From Roridomyces roridus (taxonomy: Eukaryota > Basidiomycota > Agaricomycetes > Agaricales > Mycenaceae): DNA of 64,000 bases. Every line of letters starts with the position of its first letter. Position 1 is the stretch's first letter. The notes below the pieces were generated by a model that saw only the letters and a list, made by a program, of their open reading frames with translations, was not told the DNA's origin and ran no database searches. The DNA lies in NCBI GenBank assembly GCA_029378245.1, contig JARKIF010000002.1, positions 3,720,001 to 3,784,000 on the forward strand, written 5' to 3'. Shown here one piece after another: positions 33,071-45,677 of the stretch. The position numbers and the translations under genes were made by a program.

Positions 33071-36000
33071 AGTCAACGTAAAACGGTATGTGTGTTTTCT
33101 TTTATCGAGCTTGCAATGCGATTCCCACTATCCGAGTTTGTTTCGTTTTTCGTGGGTTAATTGCAGCGCGAGACGACTTGAGAATCCAGATGAACCAGAG
33201 CGGCTACAATGACCCGGTAGAGCCCAGATAATGATTTGGTCCGCATTTCTTGAACTTGCTTCCCCATGAGATCCGGACTGTCCAGTCCTGACTCCTGGCT
33301 GGAGTGCGAATTGGTCTCAAGAAACTGGACATAGTGGGTGAAGAGCAACACCCGAGCACCGTGTGGAGTCTGAGGTGTATCAAGAGTTCATCACGCTGAA
33401 AACCACTTCACGAGCAAGAAAGAATCCAGGGCAAACGACATACATACTGTCTTCAGCTCCAACACGGAATCTCCAGGTGTCAGTGATGCAACTGGTTACA
33501 TACTGAACCAGTGAACCACTGTCTGGAGTCTGGACCACACTAAAAAGATCCGCTCCTGTAAGACTATGGGACGCTAGGAATCGGACCCTGGCCGCCCCTT
33601 CCGATGCGGCGGTCTCAACGTGTTCCGGTTCTTTCGCTTTGAGTGGGTGTTCTGGGCAACCCTTGAGAAAATTCAAGAGAGAGAGGGCCTCCCGAAGAGT
33701 ATCGGTGGTTGAGGCAACTACCCCGAAAAAGAGTTGTGCATTCGGAAAGGATGACAGACAAGGCCACTGCCTGTAACCGAACGATAGGAAGTACTTAAGG
33801 AGAGAATAACCATAAACCCACCGCAACGCCCGCCGTCCCTCTTTACTCCAGCTTATCAACCAATCGCTATTAGACTTTCAGAATCTTCAATCGGAAAAAA
33901 ATGGACAAACGCACCAAAACGGATGTTAACACCGTCGTCAAGAGGTGATTGTCTCGTCCCTGTTACCCCCATCGAGGAGTTATCCACACGAGGCCGCCTG
34001 AGACCTTCCGCTGGGCGCGATGGCGCCCAACAGTCAAGGACTCGGAAAAGAAGGGGCGTATTGGGTGAGCCCAGCTTGGCAGGAAGTGGGAGAGTAGGAG
34101 GTGAAAGGTGGACAGCGCACAGGTCGTCATGCTGACGGGCTAAGACTACGTTGGCAGCGTCGTCGAGACGGTGACCAGCCGATCTCGTCCTTTTTAAGTA
34201 CATCCACGACGCGGGCAGGGTGACTGAGTGGATCGCCTCAGACGCTTCACCGCAGGGAGTATTCGCAGCCAATGAGGGTGAATGTAGAAGTTCTGAGCCT
34301 CAGTGTGGCGACGGTGGCGAGAGGCAGTATGCGTGATTTGAGCCAGCGCAGGGAAGCCGTAGAGTCTACACCAACTTCGGCCGAGCCCATCTTCTCGGGG
34401 CCGGTGGACTGCAATGGACGAATGCTGATCAGGACTGGCGAGACGCGGGGAGATAGAAGCCGTAAATCGACGAGAAGGGCGTGATTGGGACGGGTGAAGA
34501 CGAGCTGCATCCGCATAAACAAGAGGGACAAGCGGGGGTGGGCCGTGAGGAACGTCGAAGGACTGGCGCGTTGAGTTATTGAGCCACTAGCGAGAGAATC
34601 CGGCTTAGTCTCCGCGAAGAATCTAGCGCCCACGAGCAACGGTCAATACGGCGGTGAGCTCTACATGTGTGCGACGCACCTGGTGGTCCCGTTTTCCTGA
34701 ATGCTCGATGCTGCGTTTGCCCGGAGAACGACGGGCTCGACTGAGTAGCTGTTTTTGCGTTTCCTGTGAGCAGAAAGACGAGGGGAAGAGTTGGGCCTGT
34801 TGACGGAAAGCGAGCTTGACCGACTCGAGAGACGACATGGACAAGAAGAGAGCCTAAGAGAGCGCTGGTGATGCCACTGATGGTCGCCTTAACGCCACCT
34901 TCCCCATCTGGTAACGCCGTCTACTGCTGCCGCGCTCCAGCTGGCTAGGGACTTTGAACGCCACGCTGAGCGAGGGCACAGAGATTTCGAGTCGAAATGC
35001 ACAACCCGGTGGCTGGAACAAGGTGTAAAACTCAGATCACGACCTCCCGGTGATTAGAATGAAAACAACTCCGGGTGTTGAGCGGGATCATCCTTTCGAT
35101 CAATGGACTCCCTTCTGCTTCCATCCGTTGCGGGTCGACTCTGTACTCTGGGCAGTACCACTATCGAACGCCTGCAGAGCCAGTCCTATCCAATAGCACC
35201 CCTGCGCCCCACGTGAAATAAGCCGCAGTTGGTTGAGGTGTCCCCAGGGATTGGTTTCTTTTGTTGAAAAATTACTTGAATGGAGTATGTACATCCAGGT
35301 TGACTGAACCTGGGAACGGCAACCCAGGAATCTTGGACAAGGTTTGCGCGCGTCCAAGGAAGGTACTATTATCCACTTGAAAAATTATTTCCACCGACTA
35401 CATATCTCTACCTGAATGCTGGGAATCGAACCCATACCACCTTCCGACGTTCAACGTTCACTTGAGTCGTATAGACACAACTTCGGAGGCGATAGTTTCA
35501 ACTTGAGTCGGTGTCGTATCCTGCAAATCGAGCCGAAATACGTTGAGTGCAGAATCGTGGTCCCGGTCAAAAGGTTCTCGACCCTTTGAACAGTGCAGTG
35601 ACTTTCCCTGGAGAACACTTTGATTCTTGAATCGAACACCAGGAGTCCAACCCTCAGTTCTTGTGATCTGGAATCTCCTGCGCTCGAGCCTTGGGATTCT
35701 GATTTCTCGTTGGTACAGTAAATCTCGTCAAGGTGGCATACCACATGCACCGGCAACTGGCAACGAGGCCAGGCGGAGAATCAGTCCGTTCTTCATTGGA
35801 TCCCGAGAATTTCCTCCCGAGAATGTCCTTCCGAGGAATAAAAATACCAACACAACGCTGTTTGACGTGGACGCCAGGAATCGAACCCGGACTTCCCCTT
35901 GCCTGACCATGAGGAGGGACGAACTGATAAGGGGTGTGCGCCGTACATCACGTCCGGTGGTTTGAATCCAATATTGAGTGGGGTGACCTGACGGACAATT

Positions 36001-37464
36001 CCTGGGATTGCTTGACGAGCCAGAAGGGATCAAAGGCAAACGACAACGAATCGTAACAATATCGCTGTCTTTCGGCCGATCCGTGCCCTTCCAGCATTCA
36101 GGTGATACAACTGAGCTAGTGGTCTGGAACAGAATAAAAGAAACTCTTCATGCATGAAGCAGCATGATTGGATGCCGGAAATCGAACCCAAGCCCCCAGT
36201 CCACCGCTCCTACGCGTAGATTGTGCCCGGCTCTGTTTCAGTTCAGCAGCAAGGTGAGATCCAGGTCTTTCGCTCTCAGTCAACTTCGGGCAAATTCCTG
36301 CGGTTCTGACAACTTCTGAGTTCAATTCCCAAGGAGCAGACATGCGCACAGATGTTGGATAAGCAGACATTGACGGGTTCGGCGGAGAGAGACAGAGGCA
36401 GCTGGGTTGGCTGATGGTCGAGAAGTGGAGCGAGCGGGTTCACGCTCGGAAGTTCGGGAGGGATACTGTACTATTTCAACCGGATCTTCGGCCCTTGTGA
36501 CCTGTGACCCTCATCCTTCGTTTGTCGAACCTTCGTTCTGGCCTGGGACCTGTGACCCTAATTTTCATCATTCGTTTGCCCGATCATTCTTTTTTTTCGT
36601 ACCTTCTAATGTGACTGGCTCGACGGTTCTGGTCTCCTAAATCCCTTCTTCTCAGTTCCATGCGGTCCAAGTTCGAGCCCTTTCAGTGCCATTTTTGCAG
36701 GTGACCCTCCGCCATCGGCAATCACTGCTCTTCCGCGGGATTGTCGTGATTTGTTTGAGCGGATCAGTGATTTATATCTTTTTCTTCCGCCCGGCATACT
36801 TACGCTAAACATGCGAGTTGAGAGGCGGTGAGGCCGTAGAACTCAGTGACACGAGAAAAAAAATCGAAATTTGACCCTGCAAAAATCTGAATCGGCCCAT
36901 CCTTCGGTCCCCCGTGTGACATGGGACATCTATTTCCATCCTTCGTTTCGGCCGTCCCTGTGACGCGTGACCGAAGATGCGGTTGAAATAGTACAGTACT
37001 TGAATGCGCTGACCAAGCCATCAGTTGGCGGTAAACACATCAACACAGCCCTTGACGGCTTGTCTTTGACTTCCACGGCCACCTCGACACTTCCCTGCGT
37101 CGACTTGAACTCAACGGCAAGTTGTTGCTCAACGAGAACCGCTCTTTCATCCCGCCACCGTGCTCTCGCACCAATCCCACGCAGATTCTATGGCTGCGTT
37201 TTCCCCGCCCCACATTCCCTTCAAGCTCTGGTGCCGTGCGGTACCGCGTCCAATCCAAAAAAGTGCCTCAAGGTGGACCGTCTGGTCTTGCGGAGGCGAT
37301 ACCGGGTGAGAGAACTCAGAAAGCTCTCTCGTGATGTGAAATCTACACCGCGCATACTAGGTAAGTTCTATATTGGGAGCCGGGAACGGAACCGCCTCCG
37401 ATTCCAGATTTATGACAACCGTGGACCAGCACGCCCGAGTCATCCTTTCTTTCGTACCACCACC

Positions 37465-39057
37465 ATGCCAGTGGCCTCTCCTCTGTGCCACTTTGCCTCT
37501 TGTTCGAGGTGTCGTCCAGTCGTTGTAGGAATTACGACTCCTGCAACAACAGACGCACTGCGCAATATTGTCCCGCCGACACATCTGTCATCGACAAACC
37601 AAGCACCCTCCGACGGCGAGGCGGCAGAGCTGTGGCTCAATATGAAAGAGGTCGGCGCCAGACTGGCCAACATGGACGCAGAGATGCTGCGGCTCAATCT
37701 CTTGGATGATATTCCGAGCCGGCTGCAGCTAGAGAGCCTCGTCGATCAGAGGCACGATCTGTGCGCCACAATCTTGCAGAACTGCGGGACACTCTGCCTT
37801 CTGCGCAGATTCCCGGCCGAGGTCATGCTCATGATTTTCTCATGTGCCGCACCGTCGTTGGAGAACGGGGATTACAGCATTCCGTCGTTCAGCAACCGCA
37901 GTCCGTGGAATCTCTCCCGAGTCTGCAGTCGATGGCGATCTCTGTCGCTGTCGCTCTCCAGCCTCTGGGCGAATATCATCGTTCAATGTCAGATCTCTGA
38001 TGGTCCAGAGAACCTAGCGAAGCGATACAAAATCGCACCCGTCGCCCTGGCGGCGCAGGTGACACGCTCAAATCGACGCCCGTTGACGATCTCGTTACGC
38101 GATCCAACTGTCACCATGCTACGCGTCCTCAACCAAATTCCCAGCGAACTCGCCGAATTGCACGAGTTCTCCATGACCGGTTGGGTGGACAGCCGGTGTC
38201 ATCGCCGAGAACTCTTCACATTTCTCGAGACTGCGGCGAAACTCGTCAACTTCCGACTCTCTCACACGAATCGGTATCCTCTACCACTTCCCTTCGAGCA
38301 AATGAGGCTCACACGCCTTCGCATTTATGAGGACAACTATCCGACGGACTTGCCGGAGTTTGGGAGGAACCTCGTCCAGTTGACGCTGGACGAATCTCTC
38401 CGTGCCAACTCCGCGTGGAGTAGTCATTTGACGTTTCCAATCCTCCGTGCATTGAAGACACACGGTACGGGATGCTTGGCGTTTATGAGTGCCCCGGTAC
38501 TCGAAGACCTTTACATCAACGGGCCACGGGGTGAAGCCAGCGGCATACAATCTCTGATGAGCCGTTCAGATCCGGATTGTCCCCTCCGAGGGTTCGGATT
38601 GGGTCTCCCATTCAACGCCGAGATCACAATAGCGATTTTGAATTGCATGCCGGGGCTCAGAGAGCTGAGGCTACGCCCGGAAACGCAGGACGTGCCTGTG
38701 ATATTGGCTCATTTGACTATCCCGACGGACCCACCGGGCGACTACCGTCTCTTGATGCCGGAACTGCAACTCTTGTGGTTTTGTCAGCCCTCCGCGTTTC
38801 TTGGCGAGAAAAGCGAGCGGATGAGTCTCGTGGAATTCGGCGAGTCAAGACACGGGCATAAAGATTGTTCCACAGTGGAGGTTTGCATCTTGGACGAGCT
38901 TTGTGCGTTTGCTAGGAATTTGGTGACGGAGGACGTGCGAGAGACGGAGGTGGATGAAGACTTGCAAGCGAGTCGTGGAGTGCAGCTGAGATGGGCGTCG
39001 GAGCGGGATTCATTCCGAATGTATAAGAGGTATCTCGAAAGTCGGTTCTACCATTAG
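37465..39057 (+). CDS. F-box-like / LRR protein, 530 aa
   Basis: A single exon from the ATG in ACCACCATGCC. Residues about 55-100 look helical (ELWLNMKEVGARLANMDAEM), as in the N-terminal segment that precedes the F-box in agaricomycete F-box-like proteins. The F-box-like motif follows at about 115-160: LRRFPAEVMLMIFSCAAP, then WNLSRVCSRWRSLSL. The rest has degenerate leucine-rich repeats (LRALKTHGTG, ALEDLYINGP-like, LRELRLRPET). F-box proteins usually bind Skp1 and present substrates to an SCF ubiquitin ligase. The frame is open upstream to 36967, but that part lacks similarity to the family, so I chose the internal ATG. Confidence 0.8.
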   Translation: MPVASPLCHFASCSRCRPVVVGITTPATTDALRNIVPPTHLSSTNQAPSDGEAAELWLNMKEVGARLANMDAEMLRLNLLDDIPSRLQLESLVDQRHDLCATILQNCGTLCLLRRFPAEVMLMIFSCAAPSLENGDYSIPSFSNRSPWNLSRVCSRWRSLSLSLSSLWANIIVQCQISDGPENLAKRYKIAPVALAAQVTRSNRRPLTISLRDPTVTMLRVLNQIPSELAELHEFSMTGWVDSRCHRRELFTFLETAAKLVNFRLSHTNRYPLPLPFEQMRLTRLRIYEDNYPTDLPEFGRNLVQLTLDESLRANSAWSSHLTFPILRALKTHGTGCLAFMSAPVLEDLYINGPRGEASGIQSLMSRSDPDCPLRGFGLGLPFNAEITIAILNCMPGLRELRLRPETQDVPVILAHLTIPTDPPGDYRLLMPELQLLWFCQPSAFLGEKSERMSLVEFGESRHGHKDCSTVEVCILDELCAFARNLVTEDVRETEVDEDLQASRGVQLRWASERDSFRMYKRYLESRFYH

Positions 39058-39174
39058 TAGACAGATGGGCTTATGTCGTTTGGATGCTTTATTCGAGGAC
39101 GAGCCGTGGAAAGGCAACGAAGATCTGAGTTGATACTGCAATAAGGAGACGAACTGATTCGAACGATCGAGTCT

Positions 39175-39455
39175 CTCCATATGGCTCAGTCCCGAATCCA
39201 ACGGGATCTACATGCATTTTCAGCAACAGGTTCATGCCAAGTTGCGTAAATGCGCGCATGGCGCCCCAGCCTCCTCGTTAGATCCCTGCGATAGCGCCAG
39301 ATGGACTAAGTTGAACCTGGATTTCAAAAGCACACGGCTCGGCTTGGACTCTTCTACGTTCCAGAGGCAATTCATATCTACGACCTGACAAGGAGCCGGA
39401 GCAGAAAAACATTGTTTCCTTCCATGGCTCACTCCCGAATCGAACGGGATAGTCT
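39175..39455 (-). repeat. tRNA-like SINE-type repeat, one fuller copy and one partial
   Basis: CTCAGTCCCGAATCCAACGGGAT at about 39,185 is the minus-strand T-arm. The segment to about 39,320 ends GCGCCAGATGGACTAAGTTGAAC, matching the copy at 20,953-21,110. A second T-arm with the same lead-in (CTCACTCCCGAATCGAACGGGAT) lies at about 39,425-39,450. Other partial members: about 22,430-22,455 and 43,845-43,870. Confidence 0.5.
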
Positions 39456-39674
39456 ACATGCAAGAATCGATCACCCGCAGATTATTGTGCGTAGATGCGC
39501 CCCTCGCGCACGAGCCTGCGTTCTCTGTATTCGGACGATATAGACGCCTTCTCCACCTCCCTGAATTCAAGAGCCAAGTTGCACCATTTGGGTATCAAAA
39601 AAGAATGGGAAAGACAATGAGAGAAGACAAGATCCTTCCTTCTTTCAACTTGTTCTTTTCCATCCAATCGTTCT

Positions 39675-40780
39675 TCAAACGATCGTGACAGTGAGCAGGG
39701 CCGTCACCCCGTCCGTGGCGATATCGTGGTTGACACTAAACACCGCCGTCGTCAGATCACATCTCAAGTCGAAAGAATAAATTAAACACGTACTTGGTGT
39801 CTCCGGCAGGCAGCAAGCCCGTGAGGGTCTGCACCGTCGTTTGGTAGGTGAATCTCTCTCGGCTGGTGGTGCCGACGGCATTACCGACCAGGAGGTCGCG
39901 GCCTGTTTGTAGTGAGCAAAAGGGTTAGTGGGTGGAGTGAGAGCGAGACGCGCCGATGTTGTATCCGTCGGGCACGATGGTGTGCTGCTGGGTGACGGGC
40001 TCTTCCTTGGAAACACTGGACCCGATGATGAGCAGGTAAATAAGCGGTGGACTCCAAGGTAGAACACACGCAAGGAAGAGCGCGCCAGAGTTGGCCTGGG
40101 GACCGTTCTGGCGGAACACGCTGAAGTTCCGAGGGTATCAGCACAATTCGCGTAAAGAAGCAACGGCGACTCTCACCGAAGGTGGTTTCCACCGATAAGA
40201 GACTCGAGACAGGTGCCAACGCGAAGTCAATGAATTAAGGATGGATCGTCAAACAATTTAGTGGACAACTCACTCCGGGCTGCCGTAGTCCTGGCGGTAC
40301 TCCGCCGTTTGGTTGACCCAGCCATTCCCATCGCCGAGGTTCGCGCTTTGCGGGCCACCCAAATGAAGGCCGAGGCATTCGAATGAGCTGTACAGGCGAA
40401 TTTCAGCGCGCATTCAAGAGGACGGGTGTATAATGTACAATCCAATAGATTGGATGTAGGTCAGGAATCCGTCATCAGTGAGCACGTCGGGTGAGCTCTG
40501 GCCAGAGATGATGACCTGGGAAAAATTTGAGATCGTTGTCTTCGAACAAATTGCAGGCGACGCACGTTCAGAGGCTCTCCCAGGTATCCAAGTGCACCGA
40601 AGCCGCCGGTCGCTGATAACGAACTTTCAGCACGAAAAGTGTAAAAAGGAGACCCCGTGGCTCACAGTCGTCCAACATAGAACCTCCGTTGGCATTGGGG
40701 TCGAAGAAGTCCGTGGCACGCTTGAGTTGTGGCATGGCCGAGGCCAAACCAGCGAGGAGCAAGACGGCGGAGGTGAACAT
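39675..40780 (-). CDS. Small secreted protein of unknown function
   Basis: The start ATG at 40780 opens MFTSAVLLLAGLASAMPQL, a clear signal peptide with a likely cleavage after ASA. Spliced exons then read DPNANGGSMLDD, STGGFGALGYLGEPLNV, IISGQSSPDVLTDDGF and, further down, LHLGGPQSANLGDGNGWVN, a Cys-containing CLESLIGGNH and RDLLVGNAVGTTS, ending NHDIATDGVTALLTVTIV with TGA at 39677-39675. About seven exons, small introns. NQT and similar sequons suggest glycosylation. I recognise the pattern as a secreted family seen in wood- and litter-decay agaricomycetes but cannot name a function. Some middle exon borders (40,060-40,230) are uncertain, so the total length is estimated at roughly 250 residues. 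Confidence 0.65.
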
Positions 40781-41799
40781 GGTGACCGAAAAGGGAGCGA
40801 TAACAGGACGAGCAGCTCACGGGGATCTTGCACGCCCAAGGAGCTCTTCTTATAACATCTCGGCTGGCCAGATGTTCCCAGTGCACACCGAAAAGCGCAT
40901 GGTTTCCACCAAGCATGTATAAAGGATGGCGATCAAAATCGAATCACCGCCATAGTCATGCGACGGCCTTGAACAGCCTTGAACTCATCAATGAGGGGCT
41001 CAATGTTCGGCGGTATCTCTTGGCGCTCACCGGAATGGGAATGGGCGCCCAACGTGCTGGGATCCGCGCAACCAGTCCAATAAATGTCAAGAAAGGGAGA
41101 TCACGAGAACAGGTCATGGTGGAAGGATGGCCAAGGGACGGCGGGGGTGGAAAGGGGTGGAATGGAATGAACCAGTGAGAGCACTTATCAGTGGCAGTAG
41201 GAGGATTGCGGCTTAGATCAAGGTGGAGAAAGTGGAGAAGAGCGATAGATCGTCGGGCGGAAATGAGATTAATAGGGGGTTCGGATCAAAGTATATATTG
41301 ATGTAACTAGGGTTAGGGTTAGCGCCGCACTCCGGCATAAAAAAAAAAAGGCCCACCCAGCTGAGTGGCCGTGGTGAGCAGGAAAATATTGAGACGGTGC
41401 ATGAGCCGAAGCCCATACAAACCGCAAGCCCACTCTGTATGGACAGGGTCGCCGTGCTATGGAGTGTTCCTACGGCCCATACACCCAGGGATGTGAAGGG
41501 GCGTATGCCATCAAGGTAAGTATGATTTGCCTGAATGTCGAAGCGTTGCCTTTATACCGAGCAGGCGCGCACGGACCAGGTACGCTACGCGATGTTTGGT
41601 TTTGATCGGAGGTGGACACGGATGTCCGCGGCGTGCTCGGGCATCAATTGTCTAACAGTCAACTAACGGTGCAAGATTTGGGTAATGCACTTATGGGACA
41701 ATGCAATAGATAAGTAGATGAACGAGTCCCAGCAGTAAATAAGTAGAATGGGAAGAAAGTATAGTGAACGCAGGTTGACAACCGTGCCACCCTCAAGTT
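40781..41799. other. Intergenic, with short telomere-like run
   Basis: No gene supported. At about 41,309-41,325 the sequence AGGGTTAGGGTTAG contains two TTAGGG-type units, too few to call an interstitial telomere. A run of eleven A lies at about 41,339-41,349. Confidence 0.4.
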
Positions 41800-43585
41800 T
41801 CAACAACCCTCCCTATCAAACTCCCCGCACGACCACAGCAACCCCGGCCCACCACGCTCCCCGAAACTCTCCCTCAAATTAACGATGCAATCCAAACTCA
41901 TGCTGCTGAACCGACGCTGCGGAAACCACGCCAGCCGGCACTCGAAGTCGTCTGACGCGGCGGCGGTGCGGACGGTGAGGAGCTCCAGGAGGGCGGGGAC
42001 AGTGAAACCTTGCAGAGAACGGAGGATGAGAGTCGAGAGGTTAGGGATTAGGGCGGGGGTGCTATCGAGGAATAAGTCAAGTCAACTTCAAGTATCAGTG
42101 TCAATGAGAGACTCATCTCGATAACAAAGAGGACACTGTCAGCGAGAGCGCCTCCAGGAGCGTATCGGTGATGAGATGGTGCTCCGGAAGTTGGTCAGAG
42201 ATGAGGAGGTGCTCGAGCGCGGGGACGACGGCAAGGACGTCAAGAAGCTCCCGCTGCGAGAGTCGCACATCCGGGATATCGAGAAGCCGTAGATTTCTCC
42301 CCGCTCCCTCGAGAAGTGTGAGCCCAGAACGATGAGGCCAAAGCAGTGGCTTGAGACTCTCCTCGTCCGAAGGCGTCCCGAAGATGCCGAGGCGCTGCAA
42401 CTGCGGGAGTTTCAGGCTGCTGAACATGGCATCGAGGACGGCCTCTGTCTCCGGCCCATCGTGCTCCTCCGAATAGAGTTTGAGCTCGGCGATGGGTGAG
42501 ATGACGGGGAAAAACTCGAGCCCGTCCAGCTCCAGCTCTTCGGCGATGCCCTCAAAGTTGAGTTCCATGTGGAGCGCACAGCCGGTTGGGACACGTTGCA
42601 TCTGGGAGAAAATGTGGAGAAGATCCTCTCCTGTGACGCCGCTGTGCGACAAGAACTCGAGTTGCTCAAGTGGCACGCGTGCCACTGCCTCCGCGGGCCC
42701 ACAGAATCCGACGCGACGGAGGAGAGGCGCAGCGGAAAAGTACTCCATGGTTTCCATCATAGCGTCTTCGGCCTCGCTGAGGCCTTGTATAGTCACATTT
42801 TGGAGGAAGTGGAGGTTGCCCGCGATCGGGGCGAGAGTTGTGAGCATGCTGGTGTCGACGGTGATCGTGGCAGAATGCCATCGGTGGGAATGGGCAGCGA
42901 CGGTCGCCAGGGCTTCGAGTCTACACTGACCGACGCCATGCACATTGACGGTGAGGAGATTATACCGTGTGTGTTGGAGAGCGAGTCCAAGCTTGTCCAT
43001 CATGACCTCATGAAGCAAGTATGCACCCGAGGTCTCCATTGGAAGACTCCAGCATCGCAGGTCCAAGTTGATTGTAGACCAAAGAGCAGCCGTGCCGAGG
43101 GCAACCTCGCGCCACTGTTGACAGACCTGCGAGAGCGAACGCAGGCCCCCACCCATCACGCGTGCCACCTCAGCTTTGGCTTCCCGCTCCCAAGTCTCTG
43201 GCGTGATGGGCTCGAGATCCCACTCCTTGTCGACGAGGCAGTGGCCAAATACCATGGCGACAATCTCGTTGGGAAGCTGCATCGCTGGCCCGTGCACGAC
43301 GCCTTTGGCCAGATCGAGCAGACGACTGAGCGTTGAGCGGGCTGCGAAGAGCTCCTCGAGCTTGGCATCGAGGCTTTCGAGCACGAGGTCATACCGGTCA
43401 AGCTCGGCTGGGGCGTGCTGGATTATTTCGTGTAGTTGAGGAAGACGACGATACTGGGATAACTGGTTGCTATGTATGCTGTCCAGCATATTGCGGCAGA
43501 GTTCGTCCGCCTTTTCGAGGAGAGGGGAGTGACTGAATGATGCAGAGCAGCACTCGCAGAGTGAGAGGGCATCAGAGTAGCTCAT
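41800..43585 (-). CDS. F-box-like protein with LRR-type tail
   Basis: The start chosen is ATG 43585 (MSYSDALSLCECCSASF); an upstream in-frame ATG at 43624 is less likely. Residues about 35-95 are helical (KADELCRNML, LESLDAKLEELF), followed by the F-box-like PNEIVAMVFGHCLVD and SLSQVCQQWREVALGTAALW. Leucine-rich segments continue. The first exon runs into a stop at 42113, but after an intron of about 50 nt (acceptor CTCGATAG) the frame continues with ALIPNLSTLILRSLQGFTVPALLELLTV and further sequence to TGA at 41802-41800, which extends the repeat tail as expected. Same general family as 37465-39057 but opposite strand and low similarity. Probable SCF substrate adaptor. Confidence 0.78.
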
Positions 43586-44134
43586 GGTGGTTGTTGTGAG
43601 AGAGTGCGCTTGTCCCGTGATCAAAACAAACCTGTTTCTTTGTCAATTCTTTGTAGTTCAAAAAAGGAAAGCGAATCTGGGGTCACTTGGTCCAAACTTG
43701 GGGCATTGTTCTCTTAACTTGGGGCATTGTTCTCCTTAACCGAATCTTCCAGTGCATGATATTGGTCATTCCAAAACTAGGATCACACCGTGTAAGTGTT
43801 GGGGTGCAAGACAAAAGCTCCAAGAAATCGGAAATCCCCAACCGCTCGGTCCCGAGTCGAACGGGCAAACCACTTGTACAAACCATGGTTCGTAGAATTC
43901 GAAGCGCACCGTCCGCAACCGAGTGTTGAATTATCTGCAGCTGAACTGGCCTTAGAACTGTAAACAAAGGTAGGCTCCTCGGACAGGCAGTCTTACATTC
44001 GCCGCTCTTTTATTCTTGCTACTGGACCTCACGCACCGACGCTGATTGCAGTCCGGGTCGGCAGTTTCAGCCTCAACCATCCATTTAACGTGTATGCCAA
44101 TAGATATCCGATAAATCAGCTCCTTCGCCAACTT

Positions 44135-45677
44135 CTAAGCAAACATTCCCACCCCCTCCTCCCCCACGTCGGGAAAACCAAAATACGGCCATATAGAAGC
44201 CGCATTCAAATCCTCCCTCGTCTCAACGCCAACACCCACCACACCCCCAACCTCGTAAACGTTCTTGGTGAGCCCCAGTGTGACTTTGATCGCAGGCGGG
44301 GAAGGCGTATAGCATTCTAGTGGTTCGAGCTCGGAGTCGCTTGACGAAGAGGAGGACGATGTATTGATAAGCCGCAAAACGTTCCCAGCAGCGACCGTCG
44401 CCTGGTGGTAGGCGTTGTGCCCAGCAGGGATAGCACCGAAAGCGTCTGCTGCGTCACCCACGACGAAAATGTGGGGGTAAGGCGTTGTATCCATGTCATC
44501 CTCGTCCTCGAACACGTCTCCCCCATGGAGAACGAGTTTCTCAAGTGAGCCCGAAAGATCTTCCTCCTCCTTCGCCCCGACCGCCAACTGCATCGTTCGC
44601 AAAACTCTCGCCAACCCGGTCTTCTCATCGACACACTGGGCATCCATGGCTGATAACAGACTGGTGTTGGGTGTTTGCCCGGTACACAAGAGGACGAGGC
44701 CCGCGCTGATCTCGCGACCTGTTTGCGTGCGAACGGTGGAGTTGGAGGAGGAAGCGAGGGAAGAGAGGTCGAGTCGCTCGCCAAGGATGACAGAGACGGA
44801 GGCACGGTCCAGTGCTTCGATGACTACGTGGGGTTCAGCACAGAAAAGAGGCCAGCTTGGAGGCACACGCACTCTCGGTATGCAGAGCGGGGTCGAAACG
44901 TGGGAGTAGCCTGTGACGCGAGTGGAGGAGGGTAACGGGTTTGCCAGGGTATATCGCAGCGATGTCCGTGGCGAATTCTGAGATTGTAAGTGAAACTTCA
45001 AGTAAATTTAGAGTAAGACGCACGGATACCCAGCGCCCCGCCTCCAACGACGAGCACAGATTCAGAATCCTCAATCAATTGCTGCTTGTGCTTGAGCCAC
45101 GCGATGCCCTCGGCTTTCGTTCCACGGTATGGACGCAGAATCTTCTCCTCTGCAGTCGGGTCCCAAGGATTGAGTGGAGCAGGAAGGTGCGAGCCCAGGG
45201 CATACACTGCGTAGTCAAAAGGAAGCGTCTCCTCCGTGTCGGTGCCAGCCCGGGAGAAGGTGACAGAATGAGCGTCGAGGGAAAGGACGCGGGCTTGCAT
45301 GAACGAGGCATCGACTTTCGAGTCGGAGGGAAGTTGGAAGATGTTGTCAAAGGGAATGACTGGGACTGTGAGCGCTAACTAAGACGAATCGACGACCACT
45401 CACAAGCCTTGTGTTCGTGGCCAGGCAGGGTAGCCAGTCGGGGGAAGATGTAAACGTCTGAAAAAGACTTAGGCAATAGCCGATTGGACGCAAAGTCCAC
45501 TGACGATTGACGTGTCTGCCTTACATTCAGCAAGTGGAATGAGACAGAAGACAAGGAGACTTACGAGTTGCGATCGAGCAGCACGATGCGCCAGCCCTGT
45601 GGGAGGCCAGCAGCGATGAGCTGAGCCGCGCGTGCACCTCCGTAGGCGCCGCCGAGCACGACAACGGTCTTGGCCAT
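44135..45677 (-). CDS. AIF/FSP1-like FAD-dependent NAD(P)H oxidoreductase
   Basis: Pyridine-nucleotide-disulfide oxidoreductase fold. The N-terminal FAD-binding motif is VVVLGGAYGGARAA (residues about 5-18). A central NAD(P)H motif is VLVVGGGALGIQ, split by an intron near 45,024. A C-terminal FAD motif is HIFVVGDAADAFG. The layout matches the AIFM2/FSP1 group, which reduces quinones at membranes. No mitochondrial targeting peptide is evident. Exons: 45677-45565, an 11-nt micro-exon 45515-45505, 45457-45404, then 45359 onward. The micro-exon is needed to read DRNSHVNHVYIFPR, where the NHVY part matches the family. The C-terminus includes a Ser-rich, Asp/Glu-rich insertion (TSSSSSSSDSELEP). Stop at 44137-44135. 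Confidence 0.85.

Larger units (their letters stand above)
30848..37464. other. 6.6-kb gene-poor, repeat-rich region
   Basis: No confident gene. Repeated words such as TCTGGGTTTATCTGG occur at about 32,290-32,420 and 32,690-32,750, and inverted words such as CTAGACAAGG / CATCTAGGCAAGG at 32,800-32,880. Several T-arm-like motifs are listed separately. A minus-strand frame at 34,838 (MSSLESVKLAFRQQAQLF) might start a small gene but could not be continued through plausible splicing. Confidence 0.4.

Noticed and set aside
33856..34844. A possible three-exon minus-strand gene
   Set aside because: Open frames exist, but the only good donor/acceptor pair leads to an immediate stop and no family is recognised.
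36967..37464. Upstream extension of the F-box-like gene frame
   Set aside because: Open by chance; the sequence lacks similarity to the family and the ATG at 37465 has a good context just before the conserved part.
41309..41325. Interstitial telomere (TTAGGG)n
   Set aside because: Only about two units; easily chance.
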